Positions 1 through 9,412 of a stretch of 43,836 nt of DNA are shown here, one piece after another (positions within the stretch are counted from its first letter, which is position 1; every line of letters begins with the position of its first letter). Both the position numbers and the translations under genes were made by a program. Below the pieces are notes generated by a model. It did no database searches and was not told where the DNA came from. It saw only the letters and a list, made by a program, of their open reading frames with translations. The DNA is from Paracoccus nototheniae (GTDB lineage: Bacteria; Pseudomonadota; Alphaproteobacteria; Rhodobacterales; Rhodobacteraceae), in contig NZ_RQRT01000035.1 of assembly GCF_004335005.1 (NCBI RefSeq), positions 1-43,836 on the forward strand. Reading direction: 5' to 3'.

Positions 1-18
1 GGTGGGGGCGCTAACGGG

Positions 19-270
19 TCAGCTTTCGGACAGCTCCAGGGCCAATGCGTGGATCTGCGGCACGATGTCGCCCAGGATGCGGTGGACCAGCCGGTGCCGT
101 TCGATCCGCGACAGGCCCGCAAAGGCCGGACTGGCGATGCGGATGCGGAAATGGCTTTCGCCACCCTCGCGAAAGCCCGCATGGCCGCGATGGCCCTCGC
201 TTTCGTCAACCACCTCCAGCCGGGTGGGGGTCAGCGCCCCAAGGCGCGTGGTCATCTTGTCCGCGATCAT
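19..270 (-). CDS. bolA: BolA family protein
   Basis: Small BolA/IbaG-type protein of 83 residues. Family members act in the cytosol with monothiol glutaredoxins in [2Fe-2S] cluster handling, and some bind DNA. Visible signature: the segment SPTRLEV-like start (TPTRLEVVDES), the His-containing loop EGHRGH, the ESHFRI strand and the closing helix RHRLVHRIL...IHAL, which is the normal BolA order. Two in-frame ATGs lie at 276 and 270. An AAGGA at 282-278 is one base from the first and seven from the second, so 270 is the better start. The gene is divergent from the J-domain gene, with about 80 bases between them that must hold both promoters. Family assignment is firm; whether it regulates transcription or only handles Fe-S clusters cannot be seen. 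Confidence 0.9.
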   Translation of the reverse strand: MIADKMTTRLGALTPTRLEVVDESEGHRGHAGFREGGESHFRIRIASPAFAGLSRIERHRLVHRILGDIVPQIHALALELSES

Positions 271-351
271 CCGCATATCCTTTCGTCAAGGCCTTTCATG
301 TGGCGCCAAATAGCCTAGACTGCCGCCTCCGAGTCGCAAAGGTGCCCGACA

Positions 352-981
352 ATGAGCAAGAACGACCCGTTTGGTTTCGATATATCCGCCGCCAAGGACA
401 AGAAGCGCAAGACCAAGGGGCGGCGTGGCATGTCGGGGGCGTTCGAAACCTCGACCCGCATCTGCGAGCGAGAGGGCTGCAACGAGCCCGGCCAGTACCG
501 CGCCCCCAAGAATCCCCGCAATCTGGACGATTACTTCTGGTTCTGCAAAGAGCATGTCCGCGATTACAACGCCAACTGGAATTATTTTCAGGGCCAGTCC
601 GAGGAAGAGTTCCAGCAGTTCATCGACAATGCCACCGTGTGGGAACGTCCCACCAAGCCCTTCGGTCGTGCCGCTGCCGAGGATAAATGGGCCCGTCACG
701 GCGTCAGCGACCCGCTGGAGATTCTGGGCGCCAATGGCACCGCCCCGGAATCGCGCGCGCAGTCCAGCGCCCGCAAGCTGCCCCCCACCGAGCGTCGCGC
801 GCTGGACATCCTCGAGGCCAAGGATCACTGGACCCGCACCGAGATCCGCAAGCAGTACAAGTCGCTGGTCAAGGATCTGCATCCCGACATGAATGGCGGC
901 GACCGCTCCGACGAGGATCGCCTGTCCGAGGTGGTCTGGGCTTGGGATCAGATCAAGGACAGCCGGTTTATCCGCGACTGA
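352..981 (+). CDS. J-domain (DnaJ-like) protein with N-terminal Cys/His cluster
   Basis: Protein of 209 residues with a J domain at its C-terminal end (about residues 143-205). The diagnostic HPD tripeptide sits in KDLHPDMNGGD between two helices, so it should stimulate a DnaK-type Hsp70. Unlike classic DnaJ there is no G/F-rich linker, CR domain or C-terminal substrate domain. The N-terminal part carries C38-x4-C43 and C65-x2-H68, a possible zinc site, between a Lys/Arg-rich start and an aromatic segment. ATG 352 follows AAAGGTG at 338-344. In related genomes, as I recall, this gene often neighbours bolA and the cobS/cobT genes; here lnt follows tail-to-tail instead. The Hsp70 partner and client are unknown. 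Confidence 0.88.
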   Translation: MSKNDPFGFDISAAKDKKRKTKGRRGMSGAFETSTRICEREGCNEPGQYRAPKNPRNLDDYFWFCKEHVRDYNANWNYFQGQSEEEFQQFIDNATVWERPTKPFGRAAAEDKWARHGVSDPLEILGANGTAPESRAQSSARKLPPTERRALDILEAKDHWTRTEIRKQYKSLVKDLHPDMNGGDRSDEDRLSEVVWAWDQIKDSRFIRD

Positions 982-1031
982 CCAAGCAGGGCGACTTGCA
1001 GAAGGGCTGGGCGTCTGGTGGCGCGCGTGGC

Positions 1032-1094
1032 AGGGGGCTGCCGCCCCCGCCGCCTGCGGCGGCCCCCCGCGGATATTTGCGCCAAGATGAAAGG
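1032..1094 (+). repeat. Recurrent 3'-end element, copy A
   Basis: Intergenic element between the convergent J-domain and lnt genes. It begins with a G/C hairpin (GGGGGC-tgcc-GCCCCC, 1033-1048), then a second inverted repeat (GCCGCC-tgc-GGCGGC), then CCCCGCGGATATTTG and an AAGATGAAAGG tail. The ATATTT plus AAGATGAA end is shared with copies near 15.1, 32.4 and 40.7 kb. It probably acts as a transcription end or RNA stability element for the J-domain gene. Confidence 0.6.
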
Positions 1095-1098
1095 GGTC

Positions 1099-2649
1099 TC
1101 AGCCGTTTTTGCGGCGGCAGGGCCATGCGGTGGCGGTCAGGATCAGGGCCAGCAGGATCAGGATCGGGGCATTGCCCGTCCGCAGCCATGGGGTCGGGGG
1201 CAAGGCGCCGGGCAGGGGGGCGTCGATGCGGCCCGCCTCGTTCAGCGGCAGGGAGGCGCGGAGGCTGCCCCTTGCGTCGATCACGGCGCTGACGCCGGTA
1301 TTGGCGGCGCGGACCAGCGGCAGGCCGGTTTCGATCGCGCGCAGGCGGGCCTGATCCAGATGCTGATAGGGGCCCGAGATCGCGCCGAACCATGCGTCAT
1401 TGGTGGCCTGTAGCAGCCAGTCGGGGCGCTGGTCGAGATGGCGCAGGTGCTGGGGAAAGATCGCTTCGTAGCAGATCAGCGGCTGAAAATCGGGGATGCC
1501 GGGGACGGACAGGATCGCCGGTCCCGGCCCGGCGGAATAGCCGTTGCCCTGACGGGCGGCAAAGGCGGTGATGCCGATCCGTTCCAGCGCATCGCCCCAG
1601 GGGATATATTCGCCGAACGGGACCAGATGGAATTTGTCATAGATGTCGGTGACCTGCCCGCCCGGTGCGATGCTGGCAAGGCTGTTGAAGAAGCGGCTGC
1701 CCTCGCGCCGCTGGATGCCCATGATCAGGGGGGCGCCTGCGGCCTGTGATATCCGGGGCAGGACGGGGCCGGCGTCTTCCAGAAGGAAATTCACCGCCGT
1801 TTCGGGCCAGATGACCAGATCGCGCGGTCCCGGCTCGGCCGAGAGATCCAGCAGCCGCTGGAAGAAGACGGCGGACCAGTCGGGATCCCATTTCAGGTGC
1901 TGGGCGGCGTTGGGCTGGACCACGCGCAGGGTCAGATCGGTATCGGCGGGCATCGGCGCTGCAAGGCGGGCCAGCCCGCCCGCCCAAGCTGCCGACAGGA
2001 GCGCCAGTGCGACGGCGATGCCGGGCAGCAGGGCGGGAAGGCGGGGGGGCTGGCCCACAGGCGACGGGCGCCACAGCAGGGTGGGCAGGGTGGCCATTGC
2101 CATGGTCAGGCTGCCTAGGCCAAGCGCGCCCGTCAGGGCGGCGGTCTGGGCCACCGGGGTGCCGATCCAGCCATGGCCGATCTGCGCCCAGGGAAAGCCG
2201 GTGAAGATCCAGCCGCGCAGCCAGTCCGACAGGATCAGCGCAGCCGCGATCGCTGCCGCCTGGCGTCGCCAGCCCTGCGCCAGCCGGGCGGCCATCCATG
2301 CGGGCAGCGCCCAGAAAAACGCGCCGCCAAGCGCCATCAGGATCAGCGCAAAGGGTGCCATCCAGCCGTGGCGGGCAATGTCGACAAGGAACGGCTCTAC
2401 GATCCATGACAGCGACAGGGCGAACCAGCCGAAGCCCGCCGCAAGGCTGTGCCAGAAGACCGCCGCCGGGCGGGCGCGGGCCAGCCGCCAGATCAGGACA
2501 CCAAGCGCCAGCGGGGTCGCGGCCCAAAGGCCGAAGGGCGCCAGGCCAAGGGCGGCGATCAGGCCAAGGATCAGGTCTGGAAACAGACGGCGCAGGGGCG
2601 GTCGGCCCCTGCGCGTCAGAATCGGAGGTCGCAAAGCCTTGCGCATCAC
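1099..2649 (-). CDS. lnt: Apolipoprotein N-acyltransferase
   Basis: Inner-membrane enzyme that adds the third acyl chain to the N-terminal cysteine of apolipoproteins, completing lipoprotein maturation. The 516-residue length is usual. The first ~225 residues are a run of hydrophobic helices, followed by a periplasmic nitrilase-like domain and a last C-terminal helix (about 492-510). The catalytic triad is visible: E283 in VIWPETAVNF, K339 in YDKFHLVPFGEYIPWG and C393 in LICYEAIFP. The start is GTG 2649 or ATG 2646. The latter overlaps the helicase stop as TGATG, the former as GTGA, so translation is probably coupled to the helicase gene upstream. Confidence 0.97.
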   Translation of the reverse strand: MMRKALRPPILTRRGRPPLRRLFPDLILGLIAALGLAPFGLWAATPLALGVLIWRLARARPAAVFWHSLAAGFGWFALSLSWIVEPFLVDIARHGWMAPFALILMALGGAFFWALPAWMAARLAQGWRRQAAAIAAALILSDWLRGWIFTGFPWAQIGHGWIGTPVAQTAALTGALGLGSLTMAMATLPTLLWRPSPVGQPPRLPALLPGIAVALALLSAAWAGGLARLAAPMPADTDLTLRVVQPNAAQHLKWDPDWSAVFFQRLLDLSAEPGPRDLVIWPETAVNFLLEDAGPVLPRISQAAGAPLIMGIQRREGSRFFNSLASIAPGGQVTDIYDKFHLVPFGEYIPWGDALERIGITAFAARQGNGYSAGPGPAILSVPGIPDFQPLICYEAIFPQHLRHLDQRPDWLLQATNDAWFGAISGPYQHLDQARLRAIETGLPLVRAANTGVSAVIDARGSLRASLPLNEAGRIDAPLPGALPPTPWLRTGNAPILILLALILTATAWPCRRKNG

Positions 2650-4973
2650 GCCCCGGCGTCAGCACCCTTGGGTTCGTCGACGGCGGCGTCGGCCTTTTTG
2701 CGGCGGGTCCGCTTGGGCTTGTCCCCAGGGGCGGCGTCGGCAGAGGCCGCCTCGGGGGTGGCCTCGGCGTCGGCGGCCTTGCGGCGGCGGCGTGCGGGCT
2801 TGGGCGCCTCGGTCCCGGCATCCGGGGCGGGGGCCGCGTCGGCGGATGCGGCCTTGCGGCGGGTGCGCTTGGGTTTGTCGGCGGGTGCCTCGGCTTCAGC
2901 AACCGGCGCGGCCTCTGCCTCGGCTGTGGGGGTCTTGCGGCTGCGGCTGCGCTTGGGCTTGGCCGGAGCGGCCTCTGCCACGGGTTCGGCAGGAGCCTCG
3001 GCCACGGCGGTGTTGGCGGCAGGGGTCTCGGCCACCGCAGCGTCGGGTGCGGGGGTGTCCTGAGCCGGACCATCGGTCAGGGCGGTGGGCTGCGCCTCGG
3101 GATCGGCCTGCGCCTTGCCACGGCCCCGACCGCGGCTGCGGCGGGCGGGTTTGGCTTCGGAAACCGGGGTCGGCTCGGCTGCGGCGGGGGCGGCAGCATC
3201 CGGCGCGGCCTTGGGGGCGACATCATCGGACAGGCCGATGCTGCGCAATTCGACCAGCATGAAGGGCGGGACGTGATCGCCCATGCCCATCACCTGATGT
3301 CCCCGGCCTTCGTGATTGCGGCCTTCGTTGCTGCGGCCATCCTGATCGCGGCCCCGGCGTCCGTCGCGGCGTTCGCCCCGGCGGTCATCGCGGCGCGGCT
3401 CTTCACGACGGGCTTCATCACGGCGGGGTTCTTCGCGACGGGGTTCGTCCCGGCGGGCCTCTTCGCGGCGTGGCTGTTCGGCCCTCGGTTCCGGGCGCGG
3501 TTCGTGACGGGCGTTGGGCAGGGCGTCGGCGCGGGTTTCGGCCTGGGGGGCTTCGGTACGGATCTCGTGAACCTCTTGGGGGGCCTCGGCGTGGATGGCT
3601 GCGCGGGCCTCGGGCAGCGCCTCGGCCACGGGGGCGATGGGGGTCATGGATTGCGGCTCGGCGTCGCGGCGACGACGGCTGCGTTCGCGCGAACCGCCCT
3701 TGCGATCCTCGCCGGCGCGGTCGTCCGTTTTGCGGTCATCGGACTTGCGATCCCCGCGGCCCCGGCCTTCGCGGCCCTTGGGCGCTGCGGTGTCATCCGC
3801 CGAGGGCGCATCCGACACGGCATAGCCTTCGGGCATCGACACACGGGGCAGGGTCTGCTTGACCAGCTGTTCGATGGCGGCCAGATATTTCTCGTCCGAT
3901 GGGGTCGAGATGCTGACGGCGGTGCCAAGGCGCCCGGCACGGCCCGTGCGGCCGATGCGGTGGACGTAATCTTCGGCATGGCTGGGCATGTCGAAGTTGA
4001 AGACATGGCTGACCGCCGGAATATCCAGCCCGCGTGCCGCCACATCCGACGCGACCAGCAGCCGCAGCTTGCCGTCGCGGAAGGATTCCAGCGTGCGGGT
4101 GCGCTGGCTTTGATCCAGATCGCCATGGATGGGGGCCGCGTCATAGCCGTATTTGACCAGCGACTTGGAGACGATATCCACATCGGTCTTGCGGTTGCAG
4201 AAGATGATCGCGTTGGTCAGCAGATCGCCCTCGGCATCGATCAGGGCGCGCAGCAGATCGCGTTTCTGGCGGGCGGCCACGTCGCGGCGCGCGGGCGCCA
4301 TCTCGACCAGACGCTGTGTGATGGTTTCACTGGCGGTGGCCTGACGCGCGACCTCGACCCGTTCGGGCGAATGCAGGAAGGTGTTGGTGATCCGCTCGAT
4401 TTCCGGCGCCATGGTGGCGCTGAAGAACAGTGTCTGGCGGGTAAAGGGCGTCAGCTGGAAGATGCGTTCGATATCGGGGATAAAGCCCATGTCCAGCATG
4501 CGGTCGGCCTCGTCCACGACCATGATCTGCACGCCGGTCAGCAGCAGCTTGCCGCGTTCGACATGATCCAGCAGACGGCCCGGCGTCGCGATCAGCACGT
4601 CGACGCCCCGGTCGATCAGCTTGTCCTGTTCGCCAAAGCTGACGCCGCCGATCAGCAGCGCCTTGTTCAGGCGGGTATATTTGGAATAGGTGTCGAAATT
4701 CTCGGCCACTTGGGCGGCCAGTTCGCGCGTCGGGCACAGAACCAGGCTGCGCGGCATGCGCGCGCGCGCCCGTCCGCGACCCAGAAGCGTGATCATCGGC
4801 AGCACGAAGCCCGCCGTCTTGCCGGTTCCGGTCTGCGCGATCCCAAGGACGTCGCGGCCTTCCAGCGCGGGCGGGATGGCGCCCATCTGGATCGGCGTCG
4901 GTGTTTCATAGCCGGCCTCGAGCACGGCCTGCAGCACCTTGGGGTCAAGCTTCAGATCGGAGAATTTGGTCAT
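2646..4973 (-). CDS. DEAD-box RNA helicase (RhlE-like) with long disordered tail
   Basis: ATP-dependent RNA helicase of 775 residues. All core motifs are present in order: Q motif (TPTPIQ, about 24-29), Walker A AQTGTGKT (46-53), PTRELAAQ (81-88), TPGRL, DEAD (154-157), SAT (185-187), ARGLDIP and HRIGRTGRAG. The core ends near residue 380 and resembles RhlE. The remaining half is low-complexity: an Arg/Glu/Asp-rich stretch around 480-560, then an Ala/Pro/Glu-rich region with five spaced basic motifs of the form KP(K/A)R-x-R (starting at 608, 672, 700, 725 and 752). Such tails usually bind RNA or promote condensates; that role is inference. It is the first gene of a two-gene unit with lnt. A rRNA-assembly or cold-response role is typical of the family. 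Confidence 0.95.
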   Translation of the reverse strand: MTKFSDLKLDPKVLQAVLEAGYETPTPIQMGAIPPALEGRDVLGIAQTGTGKTAGFVLPMITLLGRGRARARMPRSLVLCPTRELAAQVAENFDTYSKYTRLNKALLIGGVSFGEQDKLIDRGVDVLIATPGRLLDHVERGKLLLTGVQIMVVDEADRMLDMGFIPDIERIFQLTPFTRQTLFFSATMAPEIERITNTFLHSPERVEVARQATASETITQRLVEMAPARRDVAARQKRDLLRALIDAEGDLLTNAIIFCNRKTDVDIVSKSLVKYGYDAAPIHGDLDQSQRTRTLESFRDGKLRLLVASDVAARGLDIPAVSHVFNFDMPSHAEDYVHRIGRTGRAGRLGTAVSISTPSDEKYLAAIEQLVKQTLPRVSMPEGYAVSDAPSADDTAAPKGREGRGRGDRKSDDRKTDDRAGEDRKGGSRERSRRRRDAEPQSMTPIAPVAEALPEARAAIHAEAPQEVHEIRTEAPQAETRADALPNARHEPRPEPRAEQPRREEARRDEPRREEPRRDEARREEPRRDDRRGERRDGRRGRDQDGRSNEGRNHEGRGHQVMGMGDHVPPFMLVELRSIGLSDDVAPKAAPDAAAPAAAEPTPVSEAKPARRSRGRGRGKAQADPEAQPTALTDGPAQDTPAPDAAVAETPAANTAVAEAPAEPVAEAAPAKPKRSRSRKTPTAEAEAAPVAEAEAPADKPKRTRRKAASADAAPAPDAGTEAPKPARRRRKAADAEATPEAASADAAPGDKPKRTRRKKADAAVDEPKGADAGA

Positions 4974-5321
4974 TCGGGGCTTTCCATTAAGCCGCGCCCG
5001 TCACGGGCACGTTGCGTTCCATGCCGCGCGCCTGTCGGGGCGCCAAAGCGGCAAAGTTGGGACGCAGTCACGGACGCCCCGCCTTGATGTCTGCCGGATG
5101 CAGGCCCGCACCGCCTAGACCAATTGGCGTGCCGCGTCAATCTTTTGCTGGAAGGGGCCCGATCGCGCCGGTGCCGAACCCGCCACCCCCGCGCGGACCT
5201 TGTCGCGCCATCCGCGACGCCAAGGCGCCGGTCCGACGACCCCGGTCGCCTCCGGGCTGGCCCAACCCTGCCCGAAAGCGGCCCCACAGGCGGGAATCGG
5301 ACCGCGGGCGGGGGCTATGTG
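4974..5321. other. Intergenic region between helicase and argS
   Basis: Divergent spacer of about 350 bases with no convincing gene. The short open frames here have no recognisable motif and look like GC-rich chance frames. On the helicase side there is a palindrome, CCCGTCACGGG (near 4998-5008), that would lie in the helicase 5' leader. The rest should contain the helicase promoter, which I cannot pinpoint. Confidence 0.5.
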
Positions 5322-5350
5322 TTGACCTTGACCGACCTTGGGCGTTAACC
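5322..5350 (+). promoter_or_regulatory. Candidate promoter of argS
   Basis: TTGACC at 5322-5327 and TTAACC at 5345-5350 are separated by 17 bases, a plausible housekeeping-sigma arrangement. This would place the transcription start around 5357, about 20 bases before the argS start. It is the best match in the spacer, but the -10 is imperfect. Confidence 0.4.
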
Positions 5351-5376
5351 CCTTTGGGTCAATCAGGAAGCTCATG

Positions 5377-7119
5377 ATGAACCTTTTCACGGATCTCCGC
5401 TCGGTCGTCGTCGCGGCGCTGGACCAGATGGTGGCGGCGGGCGAACTGCCTGCGGGCCTCGATTATGGCAATGTCACGGTCGAGCCGCCGCGCGATCCGG
5501 CGCATGGCGACATGGCCACCAATGCCGCGATGGTGCTGGCCAAGCCCGCCGGCCTGAAGCCGCGCGCGATCGCCGACGCTCTGGTCGCCCGCCTGACCGA
5601 TCCGCGCATCGCCAAGGCCGACGTCGCGGGGCCGGGCTTTCTGAACCTGCGCCTGTCGCCGGTCGTCTGGCAGGGCGTGATCACCGCCGCGCTGCAGGCG
5701 GGACCGGATTTCGGTCGGTCCGACATGGGCGCGGGGTCCAAGGTCAACGTGGAATTCGTCAGCGCCAACCCGACCGGGCCGATGCATGTGGGCCATGTGC
5801 GCGGCGCGGTCTTCGGCGATGCGCTGGCGCGGCTGCTGGCCTTTTCCGGCCATGACGTGACTCGCGAATATTACATCAACGACGGCGGCGCGCAGGTCGA
5901 TGTGCTGGCCCGGTCCGCCTATGAGCGTTACCGCGAGGCGAACGGGCTGGAGCCGGAAATCCGCGAGGGGCTGTATCCCGGCGATTACCTGATCCCGGTG
6001 GGCGAGGCGCTGAAGGAAAAATACGGCGACAGCCTGCTGGACCGCCCCGAGGCCGACTGGCTGGAAGACATCCGCGATTTCGCCACCGAACAGATGATGG
6101 AACAGATCCGCGGCGATCTGGCCATTCTGGGCGTGCAGATGGATGTCTATTCCAGCGAGAAGGCGCTGTATGGTACCGGCCGGATCGAATCCGCGATCGC
6201 CCGGCTGGACGCGATGGGCCTGATCTATCGCGGCACGCTGGAGCCCCCCAAGGGCAAGCTCCCCGAGGATTGGGAAGCGCGCGAACAGCTGCTGTTCCGG
6301 TCATCCGCGCATGGCGATGATGTGGACCGCCCGATCCAGAAATCGGACGGGGCGTGGACCTATTTCGCTCCCGACATCGCGTACCATTGGGACAAGATCG
6401 ACCGGGGCTTCGATCAGCTGATCGACGTGTTCGGCGCCGATCACGGCGGCTACGTCAAGCGGATGAACGCCGCCGTTAAGGCGCTGTCCAACGGTCGCGT
6501 GCCGCTGGACGTCAAGCTGATCCAGTTGGTGAAGCTGTACAAGAACGGCGAGCCGTTCAAGATGTCCAAACGCGCGGGCACCTTCGTCACCCTGCGGGAT
6601 GTGGTGGAAGAGGCCGGGGCCGATGTCACCCGTTTCATCATGCTGACGCGCAAGAACGACGCAGCGCTGGATTTCGACTTTGCCCGCGTGCTGGAACAGT
6701 CCAAGGACAATCCCGTCTGGTATGTGCAATACGCCAATGCCCGGGTGAATTCGGTTCTGCGCCGCGCGACCGAGGCCGGGATGGATGTCGGCGATTCGAC
6801 GCTGGCCTCTGCCGATTTGTCCGTTCTGGCGCATCCGGCGGAACTGGAACTGGCCCGCAAGGTCGCCGGGTGGCCGCGTCTGGTCGAACATGCGGCACGC
6901 GCGCACGAGCCGCATCGCATCGCCTTCTTCCTGTATGAACTGGCATCCGACCTGCATTCGCTGTGGAATCGTGGCAATGAAGACGCCTCGCTGCGCTTCA
7001 TTCAGGATGGTGACACGGTCACAAGTCAGGGAAAAATTGCGCTCGTCCGGGCGGTTGGCGTTGTTATTTCAAGCGGTCTCGCTATTCTCGGCGTCACTCC
7101 GGCAGAAGAAATGCGCTGA
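5377..7119 (+). CDS. argS: Arginyl-tRNA synthetase
   Basis: Class I aminoacyl-tRNA synthetase that charges tRNA-Arg in the cytosol. It has 580 residues, the usual length. The HIGH-type motif is HVGH (137-140, within [16 protein letters not shown]) and the KMSKS-type motif is KMSKR (395-399). The N-terminal Arg-tRNA-synthetase additional domain (about 1-110) and the C-terminal DALR anticodon-binding domain (about 460-580) flank the catalytic core. ATGs lie at 5374 and 5377; AGGAAG at 5365-5370 is six bases from 5377, so that start is preferred. It heads a run of plus-strand genes: SPOR protein, nagZ, scpA and scpB. Confidence 0.98.
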   Translation: MNLFTDLRSVVVAALDQMVAAGELPAGLDYGNVTVEPPRDPAHGDMATNAAMVLAKPAGLKPRAIADALVARLTDPRIAKADVAGPGFLNLRLSPVVWQGVITAALQAGPDFGRSDMGAGSKVNVEFVSANPTGPMHVGHVRGAVFGDALARLLAFSGHDVTREYYINDGGAQVDVLARSAYERYREANGLEPEIREGLYPGDYLIPVGEALKEKYGDSLLDRPEADWLEDIRDFATEQMMEQIRGDLAILGVQMDVYSSEKALYGTGRIESAIARLDAMGLIYRGTLEPPKGKLPEDWEAREQLLFRSSAHGDDVDRPIQKSDGAWTYFAPDIAYHWDKIDRGFDQLIDVFGADHGGYVKRMNAAVKALSNGRVPLDVKLIQLVKLYKNGEPFKMSKRAGTFVTLRDVVEEAGADVTRFIMLTRKNDAALDFDFARVLEQSKDNPVWYVQYANARVNSVLRRATEAGMDVGDSTLASADLSVLAHPAELELARKVAGWPRLVEHAARAHEPHRIAFFLYELASDLHSLWNRGNEDASLRFIQDGDTVTSQGKIALVRAVGVVISSGLAILGVTPAEEMR

Positions 7120-7192
7120 CTGAACGCGTCGCTGCCGGAAGAGGTGAGTAGCAGGCAAAACGTAATCCGGAACAACCGGCGGGCAGGCGAAT

Positions 7193-8377
7193 ATGGCAGT
7201 GATGGATTTCCGCGAAGGCGGCTATGTGTTCTCGCGTCACAAGGTGAAGCGTGAATTCTCTTACGATCAGGCGGGCTGGAACGGCCAGCCGGACGGGTCG
7301 GGCGCGCAGACGCAACCCGGTGGGTTGGCCGAAAATGACGGGTTTTCGGCCCGTCTGGCGCGGCTGACGCATTATGTCGGCGCCGTCGCTTCGGTCGGGC
7401 TGATGGTCGGGCTGCTGGCCTGGGGCTGGCAGATGGTGTCGCGCGACGTGTCCGGTGTGCCGGTCATCCGCGCCATTCAGGGCGACGCCCGCACCACCCC
7501 CGAAAATCCCGGCGGCCAGTTGACCAACCACACCGGTCTGGCCGTGAATTCGGTCGCCGGAGGCGAGGCGCTGGCCCCCGCACAGGAAGTCGCCATCGCC
7601 CCCGCCCCCGTCGGTCTGACTGACGATGACGTCCCGATGGGCAGCCTTGGCGCGCTGGCCCGCGAACCCTCGAACCCGTCGGAAACGCCGCTGACCTTCG
7701 CGGGCGAGCCCATCGTGCCGCTGTCGGACAGCGAGGCGCGCGCATTGGCCGCTGCCGAAGCCGCCGCTGCATCCGAACGCGCGCTGGCCGATCAGGCCGT
7801 CAGCGAGGCCGCGATCATCGACGCCCCCGCCAGCGAGGGTCCGGTGACCGAGGTCGTCACGGATGAGAACGGCGTGCCCGCACAGGCCACCGCCATCACC
7901 GAAGCGCTGGCTCTGGCTCAGGCCGAGGCCACCCCGGGCATGCTGGTCGCCTCGACCCGTCCGGCGCCGCGTCCGCGTGTGACCCGCGTTGCCGCAGCGC
8001 CCGCCGCCGCCGCCGCCGAGCCCGCCGTGGCACAATCCGCCGTGGCCGAGGCCCCTGCGGCCCGGCCCGAAACCCTGGCCGCGGCACCCGCCGCGCCGGA
8101 ACCTGCGCCTGTCGCCGCCGCCAGCAGTGCCGGTGGTGCCCTTGTTCAGGTCGGCGCCTTTGACAGCAACGCCATTGCCACGGGCGAATGGCAGCGGCTG
8201 GCCGGGCGCAATGGCGGCCTGTTCTCGGGCAAGTCGCCGGTCATTCAGGAACACCAGTCGAATGGCCGGACCTTCTGGCGGCTGCGCGTGGCGGGCTTTG
8301 ATTCGCTGTCCGAGGCGCGGCAGTTCTGTTCGGCGCTGCAATCGTCGGGAACGGATTGTCTGGCGCTTGGCGGCTGA
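7193..8377 (+). CDS. SPOR domain-containing protein
   Basis: Membrane-anchored protein of 394 residues. A cytosolic N-terminus of ~60 residues is followed by one transmembrane helix (about 61-80), a long Ala/Pro/Glu-rich linker (about 90-310) and a C-terminal SPOR domain (about 315-390; begins ALVQVGAF, includes FWRLRVAGF). SPOR domains bind glycan strands lacking stem peptides at the division septum, so a cell-division or peptidoglycan-remodelling role is likely. The topology matches FtsN-like or DamX-like proteins, but no further identity is visible. ATG 7193 is used; ATG 7202 is an alternative. nagZ starts four bases after its stop, so the two are co-transcribed. Confidence 0.9.
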   Translation: MAVMDFREGGYVFSRHKVKREFSYDQAGWNGQPDGSGAQTQPGGLAENDGFSARLARLTHYVGAVASVGLMVGLLAWGWQMVSRDVSGVPVIRAIQGDARTTPENPGGQLTNHTGLAVNSVAGGEALAPAQEVAIAPAPVGLTDDDVPMGSLGALAREPSNPSETPLTFAGEPIVPLSDSEARALAAAEAAAASERALADQAVSEAAIIDAPASEGPVTEVVTDENGVPAQATAITEALALAQAEATPGMLVASTRPAPRPRVTRVAAAPAAAAAEPAVAQSAVAEAPAARPETLAAAPAAPEPAPVAAASSAGGALVQVGAFDSNAIATGEWQRLAGRNGGLFSGKSPVIQEHQSNGRTFWRLRVAGFDSLSEARQFCSALQSSGTDCLALGG

Positions 8378-8381
8378 CCCA

Positions 8382-9362
8382 ATGGCCCATGGCGCGACGA
8401 TCCTGGGCGGCATCGCCGGCCTGACGCTGACCCCTGACGAGGCCGCGTTCTTTCGCGAGGCTGACCCTTGGGGCTTTATCCTGTTCGGGCGCAATGTCGA
8501 CAGCCCCGACCAGCTGCGCCGCCTGACCGGCGATCTGCGCGCCGCGCTTGGGCGCGACGCGGTCATCACCGTCGATCAGGAAGGCGGGCGCGTCCAGCGC
8601 CTGCGCGGGCCGCATTGGGCCGACTGGCCCGCGCCGCTGGATCAGGCGGCGGCGGGACCGCGCGCGATGTGGCTGCGCTATCACCTGATCGGACAGGAAT
8701 TGCGCGCGGTGGGCATCGACAGCGATTGCGCCCCCACGCTGGACGTGGCGCAGGACGCGACCCATCCGTTCCTGCGCAACCGCTGTCTGGGCACCGATCC
8801 GGCCCGGGTGGCCGAACTGGGCCGTGCGGCAGCCGATGGGTTGCTGGCGGCGGGGGTGCTGCCGGTCGTCAAGCACATGCCCGGCCATGGCCGGGCGCAG
8901 GCCGACAGCCATCACGGCCTGCCGGTGGTGGACGCGGCTCTGGACGATCTGGACGCGCTGGATTTCGCCCCCTTCCGCGCGCTGGCCGATCTGCCGATGG
9001 GCATGACCGCGCATATCCGCTTTACCGCGCTGGACGATGCGCCCGCCACGGCCTCGGCCCGGATGATCGGGCTGATCCGCGACCGGATCGGTTTCGACGG
9101 CCTGCTGATGACCGATGACATCACCATGAATGCCCTGTCGGGAACCGAGGCGGAGCGGGCCACTGCCTCGATCGCGGCGGGCTGCGATCTGGTTCTGCAT
9201 TGCAACGGGACGATCGCCAGCATGGGGCCTGTGGTGCATGCGGCAGGCGCGATGAACGCCGACGCCATCCGCCGCGCCGATGCGGCGCTGGCCTTGCGCA
9301 CAGAACCCGCGCCCGCCGATATCGCTGCGCTGCGGGCCGAATGGCAGGCGCTGGTCGCTTGA
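8382..9362 (+). CDS. nagZ: Beta-N-acetylhexosaminidase (cell-wall recycling)
   Basis: Glycoside hydrolase family 3 enzyme of 326 residues that removes GlcNAc from GlcNAc-anhydroMurNAc peptides in the cytosol during peptidoglycan recycling. Visible motifs are the KHMPGHG-x4-DSH loop carrying the His/Asp acid-base pair (D175, H177), the VDQEGGRVQRL substrate-site motif, and the nucleophile region MTDD (D245). There is no signal peptide, consistent with a cytosolic NagZ. The ATG at 8382 lies four bases downstream of the SPOR gene stop. The pairing with a SPOR protein and scpAB is a common alphaproteobacterial arrangement that links wall recycling and the cell cycle by location only. Confidence 0.95.
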   Translation: MAHGATILGGIAGLTLTPDEAAFFREADPWGFILFGRNVDSPDQLRRLTGDLRAALGRDAVITVDQEGGRVQRLRGPHWADWPAPLDQAAAGPRAMWLRYHLIGQELRAVGIDSDCAPTLDVAQDATHPFLRNRCLGTDPARVAELGRAAADGLLAAGVLPVVKHMPGHGRAQADSHHGLPVVDAALDDLDALDFAPFRALADLPMGMTAHIRFTALDDAPATASARMIGLIRDRIGFDGLLMTDDITMNALSGTEAERATASIAAGCDLVLHCNGTIASMGPVVHAAGAMNADAIRRADAALALRTEPAPADIAALRAEWQALVA

Positions 9363-9412
9363 CAGGGCGGCCTGCGGGCGGGACTCTGACCTATCACAGT
9401 CAAGGATAGCCG

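Noticed and set aside
2298..5087. Plus-strand open frame of 929 codons across the helicase
   Set aside because: It is antisense to a complete DEAD-box helicase with all motifs; it is Gly/Ala/Leu-rich with no domain. Long antisense frames are common at this G/C content.
4970..5287. Minus-strand 105-codon frame upstream of the helicase
   Set aside because: Arg/Gly-rich chance frame in a promoter spacer, no ribosome site, no similarity I recognise.
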